A stretch of 62,000 nucleotides of DNA from Glandiceps talaboti. Taxonomy: Eukaryota; Hemichordata; Enteropneusta; Spengelidae. The notes under the pieces were generated by a model, which was given only the letters and a program-made list of their open reading frames with translations, was not told the DNA's origin and made no database searches. The first letter of the stretch is position 1. Each line of letters opens with the position of its first letter. Shown piece after piece: positions 41,698 to 49,038 of the stretch. The position numbers were made by a program, and so were the translations under genes. Location: positions 16,412,598-16,474,597 of the forward strand of contig NC_135560.1 of the NCBI RefSeq assembly GCF_964340395.1, in the 5' to 3' direction.

Positions 41698-44232
41698 GGG
41701 GATAACGTTGACGTTACCGTCACAGTAACAGAAAGAAATGCGTTTATAGTGAAATAACAATCATATTTATGGGTCATTTATAAATATGAACTTTTATTCT
41801 GTCAGACTGTTTCCCAAACTACAAAGAGTCATTTATGTGAATTCCGGTGCAGTGGTTACCACTCCCATTGAAGCATTGTGGTTAGAAGCACTTCAACATC
41901 CAGCACCTCTATTGGGTACAAGAAGCAAACAACAAAATTACAGTGGAGACCATTTCAATATACAGAGAATCTCAGATATGTTTGTTAACAGGTAATATTT
42001 TAAAACTGAAATAATCATGGTGTTATTAATTGGCACAGTTTTATACACGAGGTCTACTCATATGCTCATGAATTTATCATATTGGTTGTACAACAGATAT
42101 TGAAACCTGTCTAACATAAACGAAAAAATGTGGTAAAAATTACTGATAATCGTTGGTGGGAATTCAAATTTTATTTTTTGCCATCCCAGAGAAAACATTC
42201 TCATACCCGAAGGAATTTACAGCAGAGCCCCTTTCGTATGGTGCATCCTCTCCTCTCTTTCGTCTATGGCAGTTGTTCTCTCCCCACCCCGGGAATAGAA
42301 TGTCTTAATGTTTTCCGCTGACGCAGAGATAGACAATTCGAAAAAAAAAATGATTAAAAAATCGACTGTGCTTCGTTGCAAAATATAAATTTTAGTTTGT
42401 TTGGCTGGAGTATTTAAGGATAATATTTTAGCTGATGAATATACTCTAAAGTCATTGCCATACCAATCAATTTTTGTAGGTATCATCGGGAGTTCTTACC
42501 CTGTGCTTCGTTATTTAACGACCAGGCCTTTGTCATCGATTTGGAATTCTATAGAAGATGGGACTTATTCAAAGATGTTGAATTTTGGCTTGAGAAGGTC
42601 GGTATTCAGTCATTTTTTTTGTCAACCTATTTCCATTAAAATGAACTGTATTTAGATTTCAGTAATGTGTAGTACCTTAGACCTATCTAGAAGATAGTTT
42701 GTGGGTGGGTATTGTACGCATATGCGTTCGTGAGATCTTACAAGTAATACATACCTCTGTTAAAATACGCTCATCATTGCATACTGTAATGATGTCATTC
42801 TCATCTCATGTGACAAACACATATACCATGCTAGATAGAATACAACACAATATGGATTATACGTGCATCTGATACATTGTGATATGTGATATACTGTGAT
42901 AATACGTGATACTGTGTGATAATGAGGTTTACTAAATTAAGATAGATACAAAGTGAAAGTATTGTTGCAACATTTCGATATAAGCTATTGAATGGACGTT
43001 GGTTTAATCGTACTCTCGGTAGGGTTGCATTTCTGACTTCAGATATCTATCGGTGTACAATTTTGGAGACAGGATGATTAGATTACATGTACCACAGCAG
43101 ATCTAGAGGTATTGCTATTACCTACTTGTGTAATCTACCACATCAAACAACAATATTGTATAGTTTGTGTCTATCTTAGTAAACCAAGACCTCGATTTCC
43201 AGTGTAGCATGCTATATTGTCATTGTTTCAAATAGGAGCACATGGGATAAGCGTATAACTTGCCAGGCAGGTCATGTCGGGAGTATTGTAGGCAAGTAGT
43301 ACATACGATACCCTCATTTCTACATGAAATGAACTAATTTTCAAAAAAATCTTACTGTGCTTTAAGTTTAAGCCCTCAGTGAGCTGGTCGATTGCAAAGT
43401 GCAGAAGCCTCCGTACAGAAGAAATTTAACGATACGTTTATTTTTGTGACATGTATCTAATTTGATCGGATTTACATTAGTACGATAGCCTATAAGCGAC
43501 ACGGGAAAGTCACCAACATCTTCGTTGCATAAGGTTTCCTTCCTTGTCACTCATAGGCCACCATATACTATTGACATTTACAGAATGCAGTGTCTTCAGA
43601 GTCGTTATGGAAACATATCAGCCATCCCACATGGCAACTAATCTATCATGGCTTGTGGAAGTTTCTTGATGAAAAGTGGAGTGTTATGAGTTGGGAAGAA
43701 ATCAAAGCAAAATACCAGGATGCACCACAAACTTTGCCTGATCCAGGAATATGTACGTATCACCATCCATGAAAGCTAAGGTTATAGAGGTATAACTTGA
43801 AGCTTTTTGCAAGATTCACTCTGATTGGTTAGCCAAAAAAGGGAAAATTACAAAATTAAGCTTATGTTGCGTACATTGCTCATGATTACAATGAGAAAGT
43901 ACATTATGACTGCATAGTTTGTCACGTAGTTCATTTCATAGATACAAAAAATTAAACAGGGCCAGTAAACAGTAACATGCAAGGCGCTGTAAGTGCAATA
44001 GCCGAACCTCAGGCTGAAGAGACCCCACTCTTTTTTTCTTCTAGATAAACCACGGTTGATAGAGGGCGCTAACAAGAATTACTGGGCGAAATATCGACCA
44101 CCTGAATGTTTCCACAAAGGAAGATGTGAACAACATTCAGTGGGGAATGTGACGTCATGGAAGTGCATTTGTGAGAGTGGTTGGACTGGGCCACACTGTC
44201 AGTTCAAAATCGGCAAAAAACCACGGTATTGA
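13601..44232 (+). CDS. GT8-A: family-8 glycosyltransferase-like protein with EGF-like tail; catalytic motifs lost
   Basis: Seven exons: 13601-13838, 14963-15105, 15658-15776, 41806-41991, 42480-42597, 43584-43752, 44045-44232. All introns are GT-AG and keep frame (phases 1,0,2,2,0,1), giving about 386 residues. A membrane anchor lies at about 13-31; then the GT8 opening [24 protein letters not shown]. The module ends with an EGF-like domain (CFHKGRC...[12 protein letters not shown], five cysteines). Compared with paralogue GT8-B, the DxD motif is NSG (179-181), NCG is NDQ (242-244), WDAQ is HISH (279-282) and the HWTGTGKP motif is reduced to IYKP. The frame is otherwise open, so it looks like a maintained pseudoenzyme, not a dead copy. 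The donor of intron 5 (GTCGGT) is weak. Intron 3 is 26 kb; joining exons 3 and 4 rests on phase and homology. AATAAA lies at 44313. Confidence 0.82.
14875..14928 (+). repeat. (CA)n in GT8-A intron 1
   Basis: CA tract followed by a CT-rich stretch that runs into the TCTCTAG acceptor of exon 2 (14963). The pyrimidine run probably serves as the splice polypyrimidine tract. Confidence 0.95.
15831..16025 (+). repeat. GGATGGGT/GGATAGAT degenerate repeat
   Basis: Purine-rich array of GATGGGTGG- and GATAGATG-like units in the start of GT8-A intron 3. No ORF. Confidence 0.85.
16026..16640. other. Intron 3 sequence without supported feature
   Basis: Unique AT-rich sequence with scattered CATA motifs near 16490-16510. 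Overlapping open frames on both strands lack recognisable domains. Confidence 0.5.
16648..16730 (+). repeat. (CA)n microsatellite
   Basis: Nearly pure CACACA tract with two CACAGTGACA/CAGAGTGACA interruptions. Confidence 0.95.
16878..17178 (+). mobile_element. Penelope-like/retrozyme terminal fragment between TA tracts, copy 2
   Basis: A TA tract (to 16982), 130 bp of unique sequence, then another TA tract (17113-17178). The unique part starts with a hammerhead motif, then has a hairpin GCTCT (17061-17065)...AGAGC (17079-17083), ACTGT, and an ACTCACCGAGT end. This order matches the fragment at 11885-12042. No reverse transcriptase or GIY-YIG domain is present in the window. Confidence 0.65.
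16985..17025 (+). ncRNA. Type I hammerhead ribozyme motif, second locus
   Basis: Stem I GTGT (16985-16988), core CTGATGA (16989-16995), stem II CGCA/TGCG with loop ATA and a U-U mismatch next to the core (16996-17008), GAAA (17009-17012), minimal stem III CT/AG with loop CCG (17013-17019), U-H as TT (17020-17021), stem I partner ACAC (17022-17025). Cleavage is predicted after 17021. The core is intact, but the U-U pair at position 10.1-11.1 replaces the usual G-C and may weaken activity. Confidence 0.75.
17487..17893. mobile_element. ~407-bp non-autonomous DNA transposon (possible hAT-like MITE)
   Basis: Ends are inverted: GGGGTGCGTTCGATT at the left and AATCGAACGCACCC at the right. Additional subterminal CGTTCGATT motifs next to TGACGTCA-like sites occur at 17552 and, in the same orientation, near 17804. 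No ORF is present. An 8-bp target duplication was not clear, so the superfamily is only a guess. Confidence 0.6.
17894..18767. other. Intron 3 sequence without supported feature
   Basis: Unique sequence between the small transposon and the TTAA-flanked left terminus. Nothing recognisable is seen. Confidence 0.5.
19191..20359 (+). CDS. Weak spliced gene model inside the TTAA element
   Basis: ATG at 19191 (AAAGATGGCA) opens MATAES and meets GTAAGTACG after 19209. A possible second exon (19926-20004, after GTCCGACAG) reads [19 protein letters not shown] and so on in frame; a third (from 20321, after a strong TTTTTATAG acceptor) adds [12 protein letters not shown] and stops. The total is about 45 residues. 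A further open piece from an ATG at 20358 ([13 protein letters not shown]) has an in-frame stop after about 30 codons. The product is unknown; frame continuity is the only support. Confidence 0.25.
20460..22209. other. Interior of the TTAA element without supported gene
   Basis: AT-rich sequence. A 71-codon frame on the minus strand (20707-20922) has no recognised domain. Confidence 0.45.
23000..28928 (+). repeat. ~179-bp satellite array, left arm
   Basis: About thirty monomers. Conserved marks are TTGAGTGTGCACACTATTCA, ATTAGGCCTAGTACA, TATCATATGATATATGTGAC, AAATTTCGTC and ATACCCAGCAGACAC. Two subtypes alternate: one has AGAAAGATGTGATGCATTATG, the other has CTTTTATTTAGGAAATTATAGG and AATTTTGATGAAAC. 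Part of the array (25758, 26295, 26831, 27368) repeats every 536-537 bp (three monomers); elsewhere (28029, 28387) the period is 358 bp (two). The 60-codon frames within are by-products. Confidence 0.95.
28929..29165 (-). mobile_element. LINE C-terminal fragment at the palindrome centre
   Basis: Minus-strand reading gives [20 protein letters not shown], then [16 protein letters not shown], matching the end of non-LTR reverse transcriptase ORFs (H-x4-C half of the zinc-binding motif followed by the terminal helix). It is about 80 residues and open. On both sides it passes directly into satellite. It differs from the LINE at 3354-4577. Confidence 0.7.
29199..32600 (-). repeat. ~179-bp satellite array, right arm (inverted)
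   Basis: The same monomers as the left arm, on the opposite strand, about seventeen copies. The two-monomer (358-bp) period dominates: CTCAATGGTTTGCTAGAAAA recurs near 31108, 31466 and 31823. Divergence grows towards 32100-32600, where monomers are decayed and spaced irregularly, as they are near 22980-23300 on the left. Confidence 0.95.
32959..35950 (+). pseudogene. Kolobok-like transposase fragment (4 exons, 3'-truncated)
   Basis: ATG at 32959 (AATAATGGCG) opens [16 protein letters not shown]. Exons 32959-33140, 34442-34555, 34981-35107 and 35667-35950 join in frame by GT-AG sites (exon 2 donor GTCCAC is weak). Exon 1 ends with [20 protein letters not shown], exon 4 starts [17 protein letters not shown] and continues [18 protein letters not shown]... 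FWKEH. This CxxGHxxxKWxSQPxx...SGNN pattern is one I associate with Kolobok-type transposases (TTAA target). A single extra T in TATTTTTTG (35761-35769) breaks the frame in exon 4. After donor GTAAGT at 35951 no further exon, including the DDE catalytic part, was recognised. Assignment is from memory of the family. Confidence 0.55.
34646..34861 (+). repeat. (GTAT)n microsatellite, about 54 copies
   Basis: Practically uninterrupted tetranucleotide tract in the second intron of the transposase fragment. Length and purity suggest a young, unstable repeat. Confidence 0.98.
35951..37938. other. Repeat-rich stretch without supported gene
   Basis: A G homopolymer (37038-37051) and the (CAA)n/(CAT)n low-complexity tract (37759-37842) are the clear features. 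Short open frames at 36357 and 36630 have no recognised domain. The missing 3' exons of the transposase would be expected here but were not found. Confidence 0.5.
37939..38513. mobile_element. ~575-bp inverted-repeat element (MITE-like)
   Basis: Left GGCTAACGAGTATAAAGTTG...CAGATTCAGATAGCGTCATA...AAGACACCCGACGG...GAGACTACAGGGAAA matches the reverse complement of the right end over about 150 bp, with small indels. The centre (38100-38330) is unique and has no ORF. Confidence 0.8.
38607..38873. mobile_element. ~265-bp inverted-repeat element (MITE-like)
   Basis: Left arm CACACTTCCCTGTATACAAT, then AGACATAACTTTTTGAAAGT and GACTTTTTGAGGTCTGAAAG (38607-38706) pairs with 38765-38873. The right arm has a 10-bp duplication (GTCTGAAA). 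It lies about 95 bp from the preceding element. No ORF. Confidence 0.8.
39188..39382 (+). repeat. (CATA)n/(CGTA)n compound microsatellite
   Basis: CATA tracts alternate with GATA, CACA and two CGTA (ACGT) runs at 39293-39308 and 39352-39376. Confidence 0.95.
39383..41274. other. Stretch without firmly supported gene
   Basis: Contains a C homopolymer (40339-40354). An ATG at 41107 in good context (AAGATGGCTG) opens a 25-codon frame [20 protein letters not shown] and stops; on the other strand a GTAAGT donor-like site is present near 40965. These could be remnants of outward-facing exons near the right terminus of the large element, but no domain supports this. Confidence 0.35.
41365..41698 (+). 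repeat. Compound tetranucleotide array CATA-CGTC-CATC-CATA-CAGA
   Basis: Blocks of pure tetranucleotides follow one another: CATA/CGTA, CGTC (41400-41423), CATC (41424-41486), CATA (41487-41608) and CAGA (41632-41697). The array ends about 110 bp upstream of GT8-A exon 4. Confidence 0.97.
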
Positions 44233-44312
44233 ATATTTAAATTCGATTCAGTTCGAACGCAGGTTGTCCAATATACCGTCCAAAGAAGGTCGAGCGAATT
44301 TTACTAAACTTC

Positions 44313-44318
44313 AATAAA
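44313..44318 (+). terminator. Polyadenylation signal of GT8-A
   Basis: AATAAA 80 bp after the GT8-A stop codon, the first such hexamer downstream. Confidence 0.65.
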
Positions 44319-44879
44319 AGTCAAATTAAACCAGAAAGTATAATAACTGTTTACACCACATGCAAGCCAAGTTGAAAACCTTCGATTCTCAGTCAGTAGT
44401 ATTTTTCTTGATTCCATAAATTGCGCAGTTATAATTCAAACATTTCCATATTTGTCTTGGTTCAGCCTGAAAACACCAGTGATCATTTTTCTATATCTGT
44501 TTTCGACTCGATGAAGAAAAGTGTTGGATGATGAATGTAAAATTATCCAAGTACATATATTTGGTCAAAACAGATTTCGTTTTTTTTTGTAACTTGACTC
44601 TTTTGGTGAATGACGTCATGATAAAATGTAATAACAATACTGGTGAACGGCACATCAATCCTGCTGTTGTTTTTTTGGCCTCTCATAAGATCGGGACCTG
44701 GTTTATTGTTATCGTTACCTTCACCTCCACAGATTTATACATTTTGTTTGTACCCCTGCATTGTGGGCAGCATGAATTATTCGATTGGCCATGACCAACC
44801 ACTGATCTGTATCGGCGTAAAATCATTCTGAAAAATTTCTATACGTACGCGTATTGCAATAAAAGTGGTGTTACCGTGC

Positions 44880-44880
<1 letters not shown>

Positions 44881-44959
<79 letters not shown>
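44881..44959 (+). repeat. (TC)n upstream of the B4GALNT-like gene
   Basis: Pure pyrimidine dinucleotide tract of about 79 bp ending 97 bp before the first in-frame ATG. It may lie in the promoter or 5' UTR. Confidence 0.97.
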
Positions 44960-44961
<2 letters not shown>

Positions 44962-45055
44962 ATACTATGACACACGACGAAGGTGAGGGGGTCGAAATGA
45001 CACCTCAACTGTGTATGCTTTTTATTGATGACTTTCTTTGACAAACATGTAAATA

Positions 45056-46774
45056 ATGACATACCGGCACTTTTGTATCGGCTTTTGTTATTCAAAATTG
45101 TCGAGTTCAAACTTGACTGTATTAAACCTTACACCACGTAATACTAGTATGTCCCTTGTTTACCAGTGTACAGACATGCATTCGACCACAGACATGGACT
45201 TATGGTGTTTGGGGCGGAGGTGGCCAAGGCTGTATTTCAACAAACTGAAACGGCCTTTCTATATCTTGTTGCTTCTATCTGCCGTCTCTGTTACCCTACG
45301 TGTGATCTCCGTGTCGAGTGTTAATGCGTCGGAAGGTAAACTTGTGGATATCAGCTTACAGCAGTTACGTGAAGTAGGTGGCAATGCAAATCACAGTATA
45401 GCCGTGGAAAACATTCCGGAAGAGCCTAAACATGTATCTCCTGGTTCGTGTGACTGTGGCGGTGATCCTTATGAACTATGGGACAAGATCGAAAACTCTG
45501 CTGTACGAAGAAGAAAAAGGGAGCTCGAAGAATGGGAACGTTACAACGAAGAAAAGAAGGACCCAGTTGTCCAGTGCCAGGCTTCATCTCCGCTCCGGTA
45601 TGTGGCCAGTGGTATTACGGTTGAACCGTTCGAAACAATACACATTGGAGGTTTTAAATTGGACCACGACAATGACCAGGTACGAAAAGCTGACATCTTC
45701 AAATTGTCGCTGACTTCCACAACTACGTTGGGAATGCTGTTTTTATCGCAATCATCGGAGAATATGAAACACGGCTACGTTGTGACTGGTAATCTTTCAA
45801 GTACCTTAACAGCACAGACAGCAACAGTTGAAGGGTTAGAAAACATTTTACACAACTTACACTACCGCAGTATGATTTACGATATTGACAAAAGAGATTA
45901 TGTTCATGTCAAGCTGAATAACTTCACTTTTTCATTCATTGTACACATCAAACGGAGCAGTCTTCCCTTTTTATATGACCCCGGTGAATATCACCACATT
46001 AGTAACCTCGTCACGGTGATAACCAAAACTTTTGAGCGATACAATGCCGTCGAAAAACTTATCAGAAGTATTCGGAAATTTTATCCCGGAATAACAATTA
46101 TTGTGGCTGACGATTCTGAACATCCACAACGCCTTAAGGGTAAAAACCTCAAACATTATATCATGCCTTTTGCTGAGGGCACTTCAGCGGGTAGAAATCT
46201 TGCACTCAGTCAAGTAAGAACAAAATATTTCCTATATGTGGATGATGATTTTATATTTACCAAGGGGACAAAGCTCGAAAATTTTATCGAAAAATTGGAA
46301 GATATCACATTAAAAGTAGACTTGATAGGAGGCACGTTCGGCGATGCCGACGGTAACCGGTTCCCTGAGGACGAATGGACGTGCTCTGGATGCTGCAGCT
46401 TCGATTATGGTCGTGGAAATACAGGAGGTAACTGTCTGGTCAGGACATGTGGAAGAATGTATGATTGGCTTGATCGTTACCCACAATGCCATTTCACAGA
46501 CATGACAACAATGTTTTTCATGGGACGAACTACTGCAGTTCGACAGGTTGGTTTTGACCCATCATATGAGCGTCTTGGACACACGGAATACTTTTTTGAT
46601 TGGATGGGACATCTCCGGGTTGTAAGTTGCTCCGACGTTAATTTAGTTCATGAACGAATCGAAAATTACAAATACAATGAATTTCGGTCAAGACGTGTTG
46701 ACCCAACAGATCAAATGAGGACCGTGAAGCATTCGCTTTTTAAAAATAATTTGAAGTGTTTTAAGTTACAATGA
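45056..46774 (+). CDS. Beta-1,4-N-acetylgalactosaminyltransferase (B4GALNT1-like)
   Basis: One uninterrupted frame of 572 codons. Predicted type II membrane enzyme: anchor at about 66-85 (PFYILLLLSAVSVTLRVISV). The ATG at 45194 (Met47, GACATGG) has better context than 45056 or 45176, so the protein is probably about 526 residues. After a stem with RRRKRELEEWERY comes the B4GALNT N-terminal domain, then the GT-A domain: LVTVITKTFERY (about 315-326), IIVADDSEHPQR, MPFAEGTSAGRNLALSQV, the metal-binding VDDDFIF (about 395-401), DLIGGTFGD, TDMTTMFFMGRT, VGFDPSYERLGHTEYFFDW and SCSDVNLVH. This order matches human GM2/GD2 synthase, which adds GalNAc to gangliosides; its actual acceptor here is unknown. 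Unlike vertebrate B4GALNT1 it has no introns in the coding region. Confidence 0.93.
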   Translation: MTYRHFCIGFCYSKLSSSNLTVLNLTPRNTSMSLVYQCTDMHSTTDMDLWCLGRRWPRLYFNKLKRPFYILLLLSAVSVTLRVISVSSVNASEGKLVDISLQQLREVGGNANHSIAVENIPEEPKHVSPGSCDCGGDPYELWDKIENSAVRRRKRELEEWERYNEEKKDPVVQCQASSPLRYVASGITVEPFETIHIGGFKLDHDNDQVRKADIFKLSLTSTTTLGMLFLSQSSENMKHGYVVTGNLSSTLTAQTATVEGLENILHNLHYRSMIYDIDKRDYVHVKLNNFTFSFIVHIKRSSLPFLYDPGEYHHISNLVTVITKTFERYNAVEKLIRSIRKFYPGITIIVADDSEHPQRLKGKNLKHYIMPFAEGTSAGRNLALSQVRTKYFLYVDDDFIFTKGTKLENFIEKLEDITLKVDLIGGTFGDADGNRFPEDEWTCSGCCSFDYGRGNTGGNCLVRTCGRMYDWLDRYPQCHFTDMTTMFFMGRTTAVRQVGFDPSYERLGHTEYFFDWMGHLRVVSCSDVNLVHERIENYKYNEFRSRRVDPTDQMRTVKHSLFKNNLKCFKLQ

Positions 46775-48339
46775 TAACTCCTGATTTACGGCTTTCATAT
46801 AAACGTTACAAGAAGTTGGACAATGAAGATTTGTTGTGTACGAGCATGGACCATGGTACGAGCATGGAAGTGTGGGTTATACTTCCATGGTACGAGCGAC
46901 AGCGTTAAAGCGCTCACAACGGCTAATCTTTTAGTGTAAATGCGGGGTGTATCATACAGCCATGCTTGTTCACTGCACTGATCTGTGTTGTTGTCACATC
47001 GTTAGTTGTCGTACCTCCTTTCCCTAGTATCGATTTTTGGTGGGGGTAAGGTGGGGGTGGTTGCTACCTGAATCACTTTAACGATAATCAAGACAAGAGA
47101 TGGATACGAGGGCTAAGAGGTACAACGGCTAATCTAAGACAACAACACAGTAATCAGGCTAGGCTTCTCATATTGAAGAGAAGTGCGATATTTCTCCAAA
47201 AACAAGGACAACGGGCTGCGCTAACAAGCGTCAATGACATCCAGGAGTCTAACAATAGCGTCACAGGGCGTAACATGTCTTTATTTTGGTCTATTCTAAG
47301 ACTTATTATTTGACTGGTAATTAACAGTTTTAACTGTCTTACAATTGTTTAACATGGTGGAAGAAGGTCAAGAAAAAGTGGAAACTATAAAATCACGTCC
47401 AAACAACAATTAGCAAAAATACAATGGAATAGGGGACTTTTCAGGGACAGAATAGGCTATCGAAATTAAATATTGTAATGTGTACTATATCTAGTACCGG
47501 TAAATGTATATTAGTTTACCATCTTGTTTGTGTATGACAAGACACGAAAAACAAACTACCCTTCGATATAAAACCCCTTGATACATGTATGTAGTCTGTA
47601 AGATACGTCGTGTCGAGGCGCCCTCATCGGCCTTATCCCTCTCAGAAAGCCGATGAGGGCGGAACGAGACGACGTATCATACAGTCTAGTGTTTCTGGTG
47701 CTGTTTTTGGTTCTTGCATTAACTCTAACTAGGTGGCCATTTGTTCTAACCTGAACAAGTTGTAACTAAACCGTTCCTATAACTTCGATTCTGATTTTAA
47801 CATATCACTTTCATTGGTATCATCTCTTGATTATCCAAGCCTCTTTCGAGAGCTGAGTGGTCGACTCCGAGTGGCGAGAATGCTTGCCAAGTGCCAGACC
47901 GACCATTCAGCCTGCTTGAGTGGCTGATATTATCCCAGTCTATAGTGTAGAGCCTACATCGAAATCGCCAGCAACAAATTTAACCATACTCATTTTAAAG
48001 GGATCAAATTCAGAACGTCATGGGATAACATGGAAAGGACTTCTTTCTGACACGACGTTGTAAATACTTCTATCGGTATCATGTGTTATGAAATTATTAA
48101 AATATGTCTAACCCTTTGTTGCATAATCTATCATTATTTTGTGAATATATTAGATCATGCACTTACAATGTACACTGTGTTGAAAGTATTTTGCAATTAC
48201 AATGTATTACACCTTGGCAAGATATATAACGACACTAAACTCCATGGTGGGCATACGACCCCTTACAGCTTCAGTAAGCAGATAACATTAACACATTCAG
48301 ATTTACAACGTCTATCCTACCCAACTACACAGCTTGATT
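46775..48339. other. Intergenic stretch after the B4GALNT-like gene
   Basis: No gene supported. A short hairpin (CATGGAAGT...ACTTCCATGG, 46863-46892) and the inverted repeat listed at 47590 are the only structures. No clear AATAAA lies close to the upstream gene's stop. Confidence 0.5.
47590..47687. repeat. Imperfect inverted repeat, ~40-bp arms
   Basis: CTGTAAGATACGTCGT and GCCCTCATCGGC on the left pair with GCCGATGAGGGC and ACGACGTATCATACAG on the right around TTATCCCTCTCAGAAA. It could be a very small MITE or a structured RNA hairpin. Confidence 0.75.
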
Positions 48340-48475
48340 CACAGATCTAGAGAAACGATCGTGTTCCATCTTGCCCAAGGAGTTTGACAATCAGAAATAA
48401 ATGGCAACGCAGAGGCTCGAACCGACAACTTACTGATTCCAAATGGGCCGCTCTAACCATTCGATCATCATGATT
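48340..48475 (-). mobile_element. tRNA-derived SINE
   Basis: On the minus strand: A-box-like TGGTTAGAGCGG (48448-48459), a tRNA-like middle, B-box GGTTCGAGCCT (48413-48423), then a body with CTCCTTGGGCAAGATGGAAC (around 48365-48384). The acceptor stem does not close as a functional tRNA. The promoter boxes plus the CCTTGGGCAAGAT body are typical of metazoan tRNA-derived SINEs. Confidence 0.7.
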
Positions 48476-48977
48476 TAAAAAACATCCACAACTTCCTTGC
48501 CAACGGAAATCTATCACGTATACGTAGAACCATACCAATTGCAATTAAAAAGAAAGCAAATCCAAATTTTAAAAAAATGTATTTGTTGCAAATTGGTCGC
48601 TGTAATTCAAGTAATTAGTTATTGTAATATAGTATGATCGTTTGTGATTTTAGAACAGTCGACACAGATAGAAACAAAAACCATCGTGCCATGGGGTGCA
48701 GCCAACGAGTTAGTCTAGTTACTATATGTGTAGTCATTCTCTACGATCTCTTTCCAACGTATAGTCAAACGGACAAGTTCTATCGAAAATATAGCTAAAT
48801 CTCCTGCTGGCGATGGGATGAACAGTGCATGTCAGTATAATCAATCACACATTGACAGGCGGTTGTTAATTGGTTACTTCGTTCAGTTTAACTACAAGCT
48901 CAACCTCTAGTTTGAAAGTAAGTGACATGAGGATGCGATAGCGTCATGTTTATCTCAATGCTCCAGTAGCATAAATT

Positions 48978-49038
48978 ATTGGTGTTGGTGTTGGTGTTGG
49001 TGGTGGTGGTAGTGGTGGTGGTGGTGGTGGTGGTGGTG
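48978..49038 (+). repeat. (GGTGTT)n-(GGT)n repeat
   Basis: GGTGTTGGTGTT passing into GGTGGTGGT copies. Low-complexity, intergenic. Confidence 0.95.

Noticed and set aside
48405-48475. Functional tRNA gene on the minus strand
   Set aside because: A and B boxes are present but the acceptor stem does not pair and a SINE-like body follows, so a SINE fits better.
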